From Pseudomonas sp. PD9R (lineage in GTDB: Bacteria > Pseudomonadota > Gammaproteobacteria > Pseudomonadales > Pseudomonadaceae), in NCBI RefSeq assembly GCF_019200975.1, contig NZ_JAHTMR010000003.1, positions 93,639-157,638 on the forward strand: DNA of 64,000 bases, written 5' to 3'. Shown here piece after piece: positions 24,509 through 33,039 of the stretch. The position numbers and the translations under genes are program-made. Numbering within the stretch: position 1 is the stretch's first letter; each line of letters opens with the position of its first letter. The notes under the pieces were generated by a model. It saw nothing but the letters and a program-made list of their open reading frames with translations, did not search any database and was not told the origin of the DNA.

Positions 24509-26244
24509 CGAGTTTTTCCCTGATCCTGATGTTGTTGCTGTTCGTACCAGAATTTGCGTCTGAGCAGTTCGCCAGGGTCATCCGGAATCTGCCGCAGCCA
24601 TTGCTCCAATGCCTGCTGTTGTTCGCCTTGGATGCTGTCGTTGGCCGGGCGCATAGGCGGCGTGGTGTGCTGCTCATCCCCCAACTCACTGCCGGGGACT
24701 TCGTTGGTGCCGGAGCGCGCGGGTTTCGTGCGCGCTGGCTCGGTGGCAGATTCAGCCGGCGACTCGGCGGTTTTCGGTTCGTCAGTGTTCGATGGTTGCG
24801 CCGTGGCGTCGGACGGTGACTGTTGTGGCGACGTCTGCGGCTCCTCGCTGGCCGACTTGTCCGGCTCGGCAGCGGGCGGGGTGTTTTGCTGCTTGAGCAG
24901 GCTTTCTACCAGTGCCTTGTTGGTCAGTGCCGGACGCAAGTCAGGTTGGCGCTCAAGCGCCTGGTCGTATGCATCCAGCGCCGCTTCCAGCTCACCACTT
25001 TTGGCCAGGGCATTGCCACGATTGTAGTGGGCGTGGGCGTCATTGCCTTCGGCGAACCGCTGGGCGGCGCTGCTGTAATCGCCAGCCTCATACAGGGCGA
25101 CACCTTGCCACTGGTGATCTTCGAAATGTTGCGCGGCCTCGGCCGGACGTTTCTGCTTGAGCAGGTGCTGGCCCTGTTGATCGGGGCGCAGCCACAAATC
25201 CTGAAAGTCGAAGGCGTAGCTCGGTTGCGGCAGCGCCAGCAACAGCGGCAAACAGAACAACCAGCCACGACGACCGGCGCAGGCTGCCAGGAATAACAGC
25301 GGCAAGAGCAACCAGTAACCCTGGTCGGCCCAAGTGTCCAGGCGCAACGTCTGGCCATCGTTGCGCAGGTTACGTGGGCCGTCGAGCAGGCCGAGGGCGC
25401 GCAGATCGGCATCGTCCAGGCGCGCGTGGCGATAGTGCCCGTCGAGGTCGTCGGCGAAGGCTTTGAGGCCGGGTTCGTCCAGATGGGGTACTAAAATCGC
25501 GCCCTGTTCATCCTTGAGGAAACTGCCGTCTTCCTGAGTGATCGGCGCACCTTCGGCGGTGCCGACACCGAGCATCAGGAACTGCATTGACTTGCCGCGC
25601 AACGCGCTGCGAATGCCCAGGCGTTCCTGTTCCGTCAGGGACGAGCCGATCAACAGGATCCGGCCATCGCCAAGGGCACCTTGCTCCAGCAGCGTCAAGG
25701 CCTTGAGCACCGCCAGATCGGCGCGATGACCCGCTTCAGGCATCAACGACGGCTTGAGTGCATCCAGCAGATTGCGGCTGGTGGAAAGGTCGTCCGACAG
25801 CGGCACGAGGGTGTGCGCACTGCCGGCGTAAACCACGATGGCAGTCTGCGCGTCACTGCGGTTTTGCAGGAGGTCGAACAGTTTTCGCCGGGCTTGCTCC
25901 AGTCGGTTCGGCTGGACGTCGGTGGCGAGCATTTCCGGGGTCAGCTCAAGGATCACCACCAACGGGTCGGCGGGTTTCTGGCTGAGTTGCTCGACACGCT
26001 CCCAACTCGGCCCCAGCAGCGCAAACACGGCCAGCAGCCACGCTACGCCGAGGGCCACCCACGGCAGTTTGCTTTCACGGCCGTTGCCGCCACTGAGCAG
26101 CACCGCGTGAAACGCTGGCGGCAGGATCATCTGCCAGCGCCCGGCACGTTTCTGCCGATGCCAGAGTTGCCAGAGCAACCAACCCAGCAGCGGCAACAGC
26201 AGCAGCCACCAAGGACGGAACCAGTACGGCCAGAGCGCACTCAT
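24505..26244 (-). CDS. BatB/BatC-type VWA plus TPR protein (MoxR operon 1)
   Basis: A 579-residue membrane protein. It has two N-terminal helices, a von Willebrand A domain (about 90-290), a third helix, then a TPR block (YNRGNALAKSGELEAALDAY) and a low-complexity Pro/Ser/Thr/Glu tail. It is a fusion of the BatB and BatC functions. The metal-binding DxSxS site of the VWA domain is degenerate: residues 100-104 read ELTPE, while the paralogue at 60901-62481 keeps DLSPS. A scaffold role not needing a bound metal is therefore likely. The start at 26244 (MSALWPYWF) overlaps the preceding stop as ATGA; the longer upstream frame runs inside batA. Confidence 0.87.
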   Translation of the reverse strand: MSALWPYWFRPWWLLLLPLLGWLLWQLWHRQKRAGRWQMILPPAFHAVLLSGGNGRESKLPWVALGVAWLLAVFALLGPSWERVEQLSQKPADPLVVILELTPEMLATDVQPNRLEQARRKLFDLLQNRSDAQTAIVVYAGSAHTLVPLSDDLSTSRNLLDALKPSLMPEAGHRADLAVLKALTLLEQGALGDGRILLIGSSLTEQERLGIRSALRGKSMQFLMLGVGTAEGAPITQEDGSFLKDEQGAILVPHLDEPGLKAFADDLDGHYRHARLDDADLRALGLLDGPRNLRNDGQTLRLDTWADQGYWLLLPLLFLAACAGRRGWLFCLPLLLALPQPSYAFDFQDLWLRPDQQGQHLLKQKRPAEAAQHFEDHQWQGVALYEAGDYSSAAQRFAEGNDAHAHYNRGNALAKSGELEAALDAYDQALERQPDLRPALTNKALVESLLKQQNTPPAAEPDKSASEEPQTSPQQSPSDATAQPSNTDEPKTAESPAESATEPARTKPARSGTNEVPGSELGDEQHTTPPMRPANDSIQGEQQQALEQWLRQIPDDPGELLRRKFWYEQQQHQDQGKTR

Positions 26245-27320
26245 CGGCGCCTCCGCAGGCGCAGGCGTTTGAGTCGCTGGCGCCATTCAGGCAGTTGCGT
26301 TTGCAAAAACAGATCCTTGGTAAACAGGCGTTGCAGCGGGTTATCCGGCCAGAGCTCGCGGGCGACCATCAACATGCTCATCAACAGCGCCATCGCCAGC
26401 GGCCAGTGATACAGCGCTTGGGCGGGGCGGGCCTGGGTCGGTTGCTGGGTCACCGGTTCCAGCTGGTCGAGCGTTTCCTTGATCGCTTGCAGTTCCTTGC
26501 CGTCGCGGGCGCGGAAGTACTGGCCACCCGTGGCCTCGGCGATCGCCTTCAAGGATGGCTCATCAAGGTCCAGGCTTGGATTGATTCCGAGGAAACCCAA
26601 AGTGCCCGTTTGTTCCGGGTCGGCACCAATGCCGATGGGGTAGATTTTTACGCCTTCCTTGGCGGCCAGTCGCGCAGCGGTGAGCGGGTCGATTTCGCCA
26701 CCGTTGTTGGCGCCGTCCGTCACCAGAATCAACACGCGGCTTTGCGCCGGACGCTGACGCAGGCGCTTGAGCGCCAGCCCGATGGCGTCGCCGATGGCGG
26801 TGTTCTTGCCCGCAATGCCGATACGCGCTTCGTCGAGCCAGACGCGCACGGTATGCCGGTCGAACGTCAAGGGCGCTTGCACATAGGCCTGGCTGCCGAA
26901 CAGGATCAGACCGACCCGGTCACCATCCCGGCTTTCAAGGAAGTCACCGAGCAGATGCTGGACCAGATCAAGGCGACTGACGTCTTCGTCCTGCCACTGC
27001 ATGTCGGGGAAATCCATAGAGCCGGACACGTCCACCGCCACCAACAGATCACGGCCGCTGGCGGCAATCGGCAGCGGTTCACCAAGCCATTGCGGGCGCG
27101 CGGCAGCGGTCAGCAACATCAGCCACAACAGCATGAACGGTGCCTGTTGGCGCCAGGCCGGAAGATTGGCCCGGGCGCGGCGTCGGGCCAGGCCTTCGAG
27201 GTCACTGAGGAAACTGACCTTGAGCGCCGGTTCGCCGCTGTCGGCCACCGGCAACAGCATGCGCATCAGCCACGGCAGTGGCAGCAGGGCGAAGAGCCAC
27301 GGCCAGGCGAACTCAAACAT
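26241..27320 (-). CDS. BatA-type VWA protein (MoxR operon 1)
   Basis: A 359-residue membrane protein with two N-terminal helices, a VWA domain and a C-terminal helix (LYHWPLAMALLMSMLMV). The metal site DVSGS is intact at residues 97-101, and the later VTDGANNGG segment fits the domain. VWA proteins next to MoxR ATPases are thought to recognise client proteins for the ATPase. The gene overlaps its upstream neighbour by eight bases. A paralogue lies at 62483-63475. Confidence 0.9.
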   Translation of the reverse strand: MFEFAWPWLFALLPLPWLMRMLLPVADSGEPALKVSFLSDLEGLARRRARANLPAWRQQAPFMLLWLMLLTAAARPQWLGEPLPIAASGRDLLVAVDVSGSMDFPDMQWQDEDVSRLDLVQHLLGDFLESRDGDRVGLILFGSQAYVQAPLTFDRHTVRVWLDEARIGIAGKNTAIGDAIGLALKRLRQRPAQSRVLILVTDGANNGGEIDPLTAARLAAKEGVKIYPIGIGADPEQTGTLGFLGINPSLDLDEPSLKAIAEATGGQYFRARDGKELQAIKETLDQLEPVTQQPTQARPAQALYHWPLAMALLMSMLMVARELWPDNPLQRLFTKDLFLQTQLPEWRQRLKRLRLRRRR

Positions 27321-27807
27321 GTTTGCGAATCCAGGTATCGACCGCCTGGGTCAGGCCGGCGATAGCCTTGTCGTCGAGTTTGCATTCCGGTTTGTAGGCA
27401 CCTTCGACCAGCACCATCCAGCGGGTCAGGCCCGCAGCCGGGCAGCGGTTGTCGAGGAATGCCAGCCATTTACGGCCGTTCAGGGTATGGCTCTGGCTGT
27501 AGGGGTAGTGATTGCGGCACAGGCGTTTGAGCAAGCCATTGAGTTGCTGCAGCCAGGCGCCGGCGGGTGCGCCGTCGTAGGGCTTGGGCATCAGCGCCAG
27601 TTCCGCCAACGCGGCGACGCGCACGGGGTCAAGGGGTTGTTCGGCGCGTACGATTGGCCGCTTGTTCGGGATGAAGCGCCGCAGTTTCCATAGACCGAAA
27701 CCGATCAAAGGCAGCAACAACAGCAGCGACCACCATCCTGGCGCGGGTGGCCAGAACTCGATCGGCGGGGGGGTGATCAGCGGTTGCAGTTGATCGAGAC
27801 TGTTCAT
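27313..27807 (-). CDS. DUF4381 protein (MoxR operon 1)
   Basis: A 164-residue protein with one N-terminal membrane helix (GWWSLLLLLPLIGFGLW) and a helical cytoplasmic part with LNGLLKRLCRN and NGRKWLAFLDNRCP. Its position between DUF58 and BatA is the usual one for DUF4381. It overlaps both neighbours, so the operon is tightly coupled. It provides the reference sequence showing that the second copy (63462 onward) contains an insertion. Confidence 0.85.
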   Translation of the reverse strand: MNSLDQLQPLITPPPIEFWPPAPGWWSLLLLLPLIGFGLWKLRRFIPNKRPIVRAEQPLDPVRVAALAELALMPKPYDGAPAGAWLQQLNGLLKRLCRNHYPYSQSHTLNGRKWLAFLDNRCPAAGLTRWMVLVEGAYKPECKLDDKAIAGLTQAVDTWIRKHV

Positions 27808-28748
27808 CGACCTTTACCCGGCTTCTGTGGGTTCAGGTATTCGCGCAGCTGTTCGACCATCTCGCTCTGTGTGCTCAGAGGCATCAGCAACACCCGCAGC
27901 TTTTGCGCCAGCAATTCCCAACGGGCAACGCGTGTTTCGGCCTGGGCGCGGTAGGTTTGCCGCAAGTCGTAATTCAGGGTGTCGAGTTCCAGTTGCGCAC
28001 CGCGCTCGGCAAAACGAAGCAGGCCGGCGGCGGGCAGGGCGTGGTCGAGCGGGTCGGAGACTGGCAGCAGCAACAGGTCGCAATGGCGCGACAGCAGGCT
28101 CAGCTGTTGCTCGGCACCCTCGGTCAGGGCTCGTTCGTCGCAGATCACGATCACCAGGCTGCCCGGACGCAACACTTCCCGGGCACGGCGCAGGGCAATG
28201 CCGAAAGCATCGCGATCGGTCTCGTTTTCGGTGTGCAGCGACTGGTTGACCCGCACCAGTCGGTTGAGCAATTGCAGCAGGCTTTGTTTACTGCGGCGCG
28301 GCTTGATCTCGTAATGCTCGTTGTCGCCGAATACCAGGCCGCCCACCCGGTCGTTATGGCCCAACGCAGCCCAGCCGATCAGGCTCGCAGCCTGGGCGGC
28401 GAGCACCGACTTGAACATCAGTCCCGAGCCGAAAAACAGCCTGCGGCTTTGCTCGACCATGATGAAAATCGGCCGTTCGCGTTCTTCATGGAACAACTTG
28501 GTGTGCGGTTCCTGGGTTCGGGCGGTGACGCGCCAGTCAATGCTTCGCACGTCGTCACCGGCCTGGTAGACCCGCACCTGATCGAAGTCAACGCCACGGC
28601 CGCGCAGCTTGGAGTGGTGCAGCCCGATGAGCGGGCTGCGCTGGCTCGGGGTGGAGAACAACTGCACTTCACGCACGCGATGGCGCATCTCGATCAGCTC
28701 GGCGAGCGTGATGCGGATACCCGGTTGGGGCGGCAGGAGGGCGTTCAT
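27804..28748 (-). CDS. DUF58 protein (MoxR operon 1)
   Basis: A 314-residue DUF58 protein, a VWA-like family always found beside MoxR ATPases. The hallmark segment GRGVDFDQVRVYQAGDDVRSIDWRV-type sequence is present around residues 50-75, with a following FHEERERPI strand. No membrane helix is evident. ATG at 28748 was chosen; a TTG at 28757 overlapping the moxR stop is an alternative start. Confidence 0.9.
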   Translation of the reverse strand: MNALLPPQPGIRITLAELIEMRHRVREVQLFSTPSQRSPLIGLHHSKLRGRGVDFDQVRVYQAGDDVRSIDWRVTARTQEPHTKLFHEERERPIFIMVEQSRRLFFGSGLMFKSVLAAQAASLIGWAALGHNDRVGGLVFGDNEHYEIKPRRSKQSLLQLLNRLVRVNQSLHTENETDRDAFGIALRRAREVLRPGSLVIVICDERALTEGAEQQLSLLSRHCDLLLLPVSDPLDHALPAAGLLRFAERGAQLELDTLNYDLRQTYRAQAETRVARWELLAQKLRVLLMPLSTQSEMVEQLREYLNPQKPGKGR

Positions 28749-28753
28749 CGGCG

Positions 28754-29713
28754 TCAAGCGACGGCTACGACGTCGAGGATCCGCTGGACCACCCGGTCCT
28801 GATCGATGCCAGCGGCTTCGGCTTCAAAGGAAAGAATGATGCGGTGACGCAACACATCGAACAGCACCGCTTGAATGTCTTCCGGGCTGACGAAGTCGCG
28901 ACCGGCGAGCCAGGCATGGGCGCGGGCGCAACGGTCGAGGGCAATCGAGCCACGCGGGCTGGCGCCGTAGGCGATCCATTCGGCCATTTCCGGGTCGAAC
29001 TTGGCCGGTGTGCGCGTGGCCATGACCAGTTGCACCAGGTATTCCTCCACGGCGTCGGCCATGTACAAACCGAGGATTTCCTTGCGTGCGGCGAAGATGG
29101 CCTGTTGGCTGACCCGGCGCTCGGGCTTGGTTTCGCCGTTCAAGGCTTCGCCACGGGCCTGCTGCAGGATGCGGCGTTCGACCGCCGCATCCGGGAAACC
29201 GATTTTCACGTGCATCAGGAAGCGGTCAAGCTGAGCTTCGGGCAGCGGATAGGTGCCTTCCTGCTCGATCGGGTTTTGCGTGGCCATCACCAGGAACAGC
29301 GGCGATAACTCATAGGTACTGCGCCCGACGCTGACCTGTCGCTCGCCCATGGCTTCCAGCAGCGCCGACTGGACCTTGGCCGGGGCACGGTTGATTTCGT
29401 CCGCCAGCACCAGGTTGTGGAAGATCGGGCCTTGCTGAAACACAAAGCTGCCGGTTTCCGGGCGGTAGATTTCCGTGCCGGTGATGTCGGCAGGCAACAG
29501 GTCGGGGGTGAACTGGATGCGATGGAACTGTGCTTCGATGCCTTCTGCCAGTTCTTTGATGGCCTTGGTTTTCGCCAGGCCAGGGGCGCCCTCGACCAGC
29601 ATGTGGCCATCGGCGAGCAGGGCGATGAGCAAGCGCTCGATGAGTTTTTCCTGGCCGAGAATCTGCGTTGAAAGAAAGGTTCGCAGCGCTAGCAGCGCTT
29701 CACGATGTTCCAT
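28754..29713 (-). CDS. MoxR-family AAA+ ATPase (operon 1)
   Basis: A 319-residue AAA+ ATPase of the MoxR group. Walker A GAPGLAKT is at residues 42-49, Walker B is in NLVLADEINRAP, and sensor 1 lies in MATQNPIEQEGTYPLPEAQLDRF, typical of MoxR. It energises remodelling or assembly of client proteins presented by the VWA partners encoded downstream. It is the first gene of a six-gene operon (moxR-DUF58-DUF4381-batA-batB/C-batD) in which nearly every junction overlaps. The promoter should lie in 29714-29882, where nothing stands out. Confidence 0.93.
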   Translation of the reverse strand: MEHREALLALRTFLSTQILGQEKLIERLLIALLADGHMLVEGAPGLAKTKAIKELAEGIEAQFHRIQFTPDLLPADITGTEIYRPETGSFVFQQGPIFHNLVLADEINRAPAKVQSALLEAMGERQVSVGRSTYELSPLFLVMATQNPIEQEGTYPLPEAQLDRFLMHVKIGFPDAAVERRILQQARGEALNGETKPERRVSQQAIFAARKEILGLYMADAVEEYLVQLVMATRTPAKFDPEMAEWIAYGASPRGSIALDRCARAHAWLAGRDFVSPEDIQAVLFDVLRHRIILSFEAEAAGIDQDRVVQRILDVVAVA

Positions 29714-29753
29714 CGATGACTGTTCCTGGAAAGGGTGACCGAAAACGTTCGAA

Positions 29754-29776
29754 TAACGCCACGGCTGGGGGCGTTA
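29754..29776. terminator. inverted repeat between the Bat operon and the YcaO island
   Basis: TAACGCC and GGCGTTA form a 7-base stem with a 9-base loop, followed on the plus strand by CTTTAAT. It is about 107 bases past the ABC exporter stop on the minus strand. It may be a weak terminator or a binding site upstream of moxR. Confidence 0.3.
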
Positions 29777-29882
29777 CTTTAATCCATCGCGGGGGGCGGC
29801 GACTAACGGCATTTTGTGCAAAGTGCGGGGATTTGAGTTCGGTTCCATCGCTGCACGGGAAATGTTGACGATGCTTCTCGTT

Positions 29883-31637
29883 CTACTCCACCGATTCGAG
29901 GTCACTCAACAACAGTCTGATTGCTGTCCTGTTAACCAGATCGCACCACGGACCGTCGTCAATTATCGTGCCGTTTTGCATGACGATAACCCGGTCGAAG
30001 CGGTGCAGATGACTGACATCATGTGTCACACAAATCAGGCCTCGGCTGGCGAAAGTGTCGAATAGCAAGTCCCAGACAGGGGTGGCAAGCTTCGGCTCGA
30101 TTGATGCGCTGGGCTCGTCGAACAGATTAAATCGTCCCGGTTTGTTGATCAGGCGCAGCAGTGACAGCCGTTTGGCTTCGCCACCAGAAATATTGGATGC
30201 GCTTTCAGTGAGATTGCGATGGGAAACGATATCTTCAAGGTTCAGTCGCTGTATTGCCTGGTTCAGATGTGGCGACGGAGTCACTCCGAACAGCACCGAG
30301 TTTTCAAAGGTGCCTTCCAGAAACTGCGGGGACTGAGGGCAATATCTGATGACGTTCAAATGCGTCTGCGCGCTCAATTTTGAAACTGGTATGCAGTCGA
30401 TTTTCAAGTGACTTCTCAGCGGAGCATGCAACCCGGCCAGCGCTTCCAGTAACGTAGATTTGCCCGCACCACTGGGGCCGGTGATAGCGATCGACTGACT
30501 TTGGGTGAACGTGATGGCGTTTTCGATAGACAAACGAATTGTTCTGTTGTCGTTCACAACGCAGGGTTCGAGACACAGCGTCGATTCGTCTCGCGGCTTG
30601 ATTTCAGATTGTCGATTGTCGTCAAAGTTTGGCAATGACAGAAGCTGTTGGAGCCGACGCTGGTCCGCAAGGAACTGATCCAGTACCCGATAGCCCTCGG
30701 TTAGAGCAGTGATATTGAGCAAGAAACTTCCTGCAATAGAGAAAATGGCAACCATTTGCCCAACGCTGATGCTTGGCTCGTTCGTCAATTGATCGAGAAC
30801 CCCCCAGCTGAGTAATCCTCCCGTGGAAAGACTTACAAACAACACTTTTGCTCCGCTCAAAACTCCACCGGAACTTGCCACGGTGATCGCCGCCTTAGAG
30901 TACTGCTTAAATGCACTGTTCAAGGGTTGCGTTGCCGTGTACTCGGCAGCTTCGAGTTTTATCGATTTGCCGGTGCTCATGGTGCTGAACAAGAGTGCGC
31001 TGAGTTCATCCTCTTGCTCGTTAACCGCATCAATGTGTTTCCTGCGCCACCTGATGATTCGATGGGCGACGAATAGATAGACGACGCCAAGCAGGCTGAT
31101 CGCGAAGAATACGCCACTGCCGCCTATGTAGATAAAAGCGCTACCTACGATCAGAAACTCCAGACACAGTGGCAGCCCAACGGTGACGAAAAACGTTAAC
31201 AGTTGCTCATGTGCCGTAATCCCGCGCTCCACTGACTTTATAAAGTGACCGATACGCCACGAACTGAACTGGAAAAACTCTTTTCGCATCAGCTGGGCAA
31301 TCCAGTGAATGGATGCGTTCAGTATTACTTTCTGAACCAGTTTGGATAAAAAGAATATTTGCATCGGATTAATTATTGCTTGTATACACCCGGCCAGAAT
31401 GAAGCTCGTAGTTAGAAGTAATAGCGTGTTGAGTGCTGCGTGGTTATTGCTATTCAGTATGTCAACCACTTCGCCCAATAGTAGTGGTGGTGCAAGCGCC
31501 ATTATTTTTAACGTTATTATTGTCGCAACCGTTGATATCAATAAGGCCGCGTGCGTTTTACAGGCTGTTCTAATGAAGTTCTGCATTGGTAGCCTATAGC
31601 TGTTCGCAAGAATTAAGTTGTTGTCGTCGTTTGGCAT
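29883..31637 (-). CDS. ABC exporter (membrane plus ATPase domains) of the YcaO cluster
   Basis: A 584-residue half-size ABC exporter. About six transmembrane helices lie in residues 25-320 and an ATPase domain follows: Walker A GPSGAGKST at 387-395, Q-loop in YCPQSPQFLEG, signature ISGGE near 483-487, Walker B D507/E508, and H-loop H539 in VTHD. No N-terminal C39 leader peptidase is present, so leader removal, if any, needs another enzyme. The start at 31637 overlaps the ycaO 3' end by 25 bases; an ATG at 31586, after the stop, is a serious alternative. It is AT-rich relative to its neighbours. It most likely exports the product of the peptide gene at 32875-32988. Confidence 0.85.
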   Translation of the reverse strand: MPNDDNNLILANSYRLPMQNFIRTACKTHAALLISTVATIITLKIMALAPPLLLGEVVDILNSNNHAALNTLLLLTTSFILAGCIQAIINPMQIFFLSKLVQKVILNASIHWIAQLMRKEFFQFSSWRIGHFIKSVERGITAHEQLLTFFVTVGLPLCLEFLIVGSAFIYIGGSGVFFAISLLGVVYLFVAHRIIRWRRKHIDAVNEQEDELSALLFSTMSTGKSIKLEAAEYTATQPLNSAFKQYSKAAITVASSGGVLSGAKVLFVSLSTGGLLSWGVLDQLTNEPSISVGQMVAIFSIAGSFLLNITALTEGYRVLDQFLADQRRLQQLLSLPNFDDNRQSEIKPRDESTLCLEPCVVNDNRTIRLSIENAITFTQSQSIAITGPSGAGKSTLLEALAGLHAPLRSHLKIDCIPVSKLSAQTHLNVIRYCPQSPQFLEGTFENSVLFGVTPSPHLNQAIQRLNLEDIVSHRNLTESASNISGGEAKRLSLLRLINKPGRFNLFDEPSASIEPKLATPVWDLLFDTFASRGLICVTHDVSHLHRFDRVIVMQNGTIIDDGPWCDLVNRTAIRLLLSDLESVE

Positions 31638-32800
31638 AGGATTCGCTGTGGAGCAACAAGGCACCCATTCCTAATAAGGTTGAAACGCTCCAATCCCGGA
31701 ACGTAAGACTGACAAACAATGCCGTCGTCGGCGTATTGGGTGATCACTCTGTAGTAAAGAGTTTTGCCAATAGTTAAGAGGCTGTATTCTAATGAGTCGA
31801 GTTGTGTCGGAACGCTTTTTGCGAAATGTTCCAGCGGAGAGTCGAGTGTTGTAAGGGTCAGGTTTTTGACAGAATTGAAATCTATAAGAGATTTCAGTGT
31901 TTTTGAGTTTTCTAGAAAATCAAGTGTTTTCCTATCGATTGCTTCTTGCGCATCGTCATACAATTCATTGACTTGAAATTGCTCCGTCACTGCTCTTTGG
32001 ATTGCAGTGCAAATGTCCAATGAACACCCTGAGCCGATGGGTGACAAATGGTGATATCCAGGTCCGGATTTAGGTAGCGCAACTGCAAAATAAACATTCA
32101 TTACATCTTTTATGATGATGATTTGTAGCTTGTTTGCTAATGAAAGGGCGTAGCCGTTGTTCTGCAGCGCTTTGGTAAGCAAAGACTTAGTGGGTGTATA
32201 TAGTTTCATGGCCGGGCCGATCTCACAGACCGCCATAAAGAAGCAAGATAGAATGTGCCTTTCGATGACCTCGTTGGTTCCGTGAAGCAATGCTTCAGCT
32301 TTGGTGCAGCCAAAGGCGATCCCTGAGTTGGAGGAGTAGCGGGACAGGAATTGCATGCCTGCATTTGCACTGCTCAAAGAGTCAATCTCCATCCTCGGAC
32401 AAAGAAGAATATTTGGAACGAACAACTCTTTCGCTTGATCGAGTGTTGTGAGCCTCAAGCACGTTATGGGCTCTGATGAATTCCGCAGGCTAGTGAGAAA
32501 GCCATCGTGTTCTGCATCTTTCTGAGAAGCGATAAATCCACAGGGCTGAGTAATAAAGTCGTCTGTGTTGAAGTGGAAAGTGCTGAAGTGTTCGATGCTT
32601 TCAGCTAGAGCTCCAATGAGTGAGTTGGGACCTTTTCCTGCACCGGACTCTATAAGCTTATGGTTGTTGTCAAAAAGCTTTGCTGTGGCTACAAGTTCGT
32701 TGCAATCAGTATGGTGTGTGACAGCATACAGATTTAGAGAGTTAATAATTTTTCGGATTTTTTCCAAAGCTGCGGCAGGGTTGGTTTCACGCTCTGACAT
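31613..32800 (-). CDS. YcaO-domain peptide-modifying enzyme
   Basis: A 395-residue YcaO protein. The family's ATP-site pattern is visible: SGAGKGPNS (about 52-60), then ESIEH with E67 and E70. The block GIAFGCTKAEALLHGTNEVI follows with E169, E177, E180 and R181, then AVTEQFQ. YcaO enzymes activate peptide amide bonds with ATP to form azolines, amidines or thioamides. The C-terminus is CQTTTTT, lacking the PxPxP end common in azoline-forming members. No partner protein is adjacent. The ATG at 32800 has GAGG seven bases upstream; the ATG four codons earlier has no site. The gene is AT-rich (22 G+C in the 60 bases at 32101-32160). Role in ribosomal S12 methylthiolation, as for E. coli YcaO, is unlikely given the exporter and peptide gene. 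Confidence 0.88.
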   Translation of the reverse strand: MSERETNPAAALEKIRKIINSLNLYAVTHHTDCNELVATAKLFDNNHKLIESGAGKGPNSLIGALAESIEHFSTFHFNTDDFITQPCGFIASQKDAEHDGFLTSLRNSSEPITCLRLTTLDQAKELFVPNILLCPRMEIDSLSSANAGMQFLSRYSSNSGIAFGCTKAEALLHGTNEVIERHILSCFFMAVCEIGPAMKLYTPTKSLLTKALQNNGYALSLANKLQIIIIKDVMNVYFAVALPKSGPGYHHLSPIGSGCSLDICTAIQRAVTEQFQVNELYDDAQEAIDRKTLDFLENSKTLKSLIDFNSVKNLTLTTLDSPLEHFAKSVPTQLDSLEYSLLTIGKTLYYRVITQYADDGIVCQSYVPGLERFNLIRNGCLVAPQRILCQTTTTT

Positions 32801-32822
32801 AAGTAACCTCATAGGGTATCAG

Positions 32823-32848
32823 AATGCCGAAAGGGCCCTTTCGGCATT
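32823..32848. promoter_or_regulatory. perfect 26-base palindrome between peptide gene and ycaO
   Basis: Two 13-base arms, AATGCCGAAAGGG and CCCTTTCGGCATT, are exact reverse complements with no spacer. It lies 26 bases after the peptide stop and 22 bases before the ycaO start. No T run follows on the minus strand, so it is better read as an attenuator, RNase-processing or 3'-stability hairpin. That would give more peptide mRNA than enzyme mRNA. A protein-binding site is the alternative. Confidence 0.6.
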
Positions 32849-32874
32849 TATCGCATATGTGCTTCTGGTGTATG

Positions 32875-32988
32875 TCAGTTGGTTAGCGAGGCAAAGAAGT
32901 TCACTTCAGTTGCCAGGAAGCCATTTGACAGACTCATTGCTTGGGGAAGATCATCCCAAGGGGTTATTTCAGTGCGTTTTTTACCCAT
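32875..32988 (-). CDS. putative RiPP precursor peptide, 37 residues
   Basis: ATG at 32988 with AAGGAG eight to nine bases upstream, one of the best ribosome-binding sites in the region; stop TGA at 32875-32877. The peptide begins MGKKRTEITPWDDLPQ, a charged leader-like half. The second half is hydrophobic and hydroxyl-rich, ending EVNFFASLTN. It has no cysteine, three serines and four threonines, so azole formation would have to use Ser/Thr. It lies directly upstream of, and on the same strand as, the YcaO and exporter genes. I infer it is the substrate of YcaO; the leader/core boundary cannot be placed. Too short for routine gene calling. Confidence 0.7.
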   Translation of the reverse strand: MGKKRTEITPWDDLPQAMSLSNGFLATEVNFFASLTN

Positions 32989-33014
32989 GATGTTTACTCC
33001 TTGTTGTCAATGAA

Positions 33015-33038
33015 GCAGCACTAGCAAGTAAGTGCTGC
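33015..33038. promoter_or_regulatory. inverted repeat 1 upstream of the peptide gene
   Basis: GCAGCACT and AGTGCTGC, exact 8-base arms with an 8-base spacer AGCAAGTA, lie 27 bases before the peptide start. Either a hairpin in the 5' untranslated region or an operator. Confidence 0.5.
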
Positions 33039-33039
33039 G

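Noticed and set aside
32875..32988. similarity of the peptide C-terminus (EVNFFAS) to the PqqA pattern (EVTMYFAS)
   Set aside because: Only a handful of residues align with a gap, no radical SAM or pqq gene is nearby, and YcaO is not a PQQ enzyme; treated as chance.
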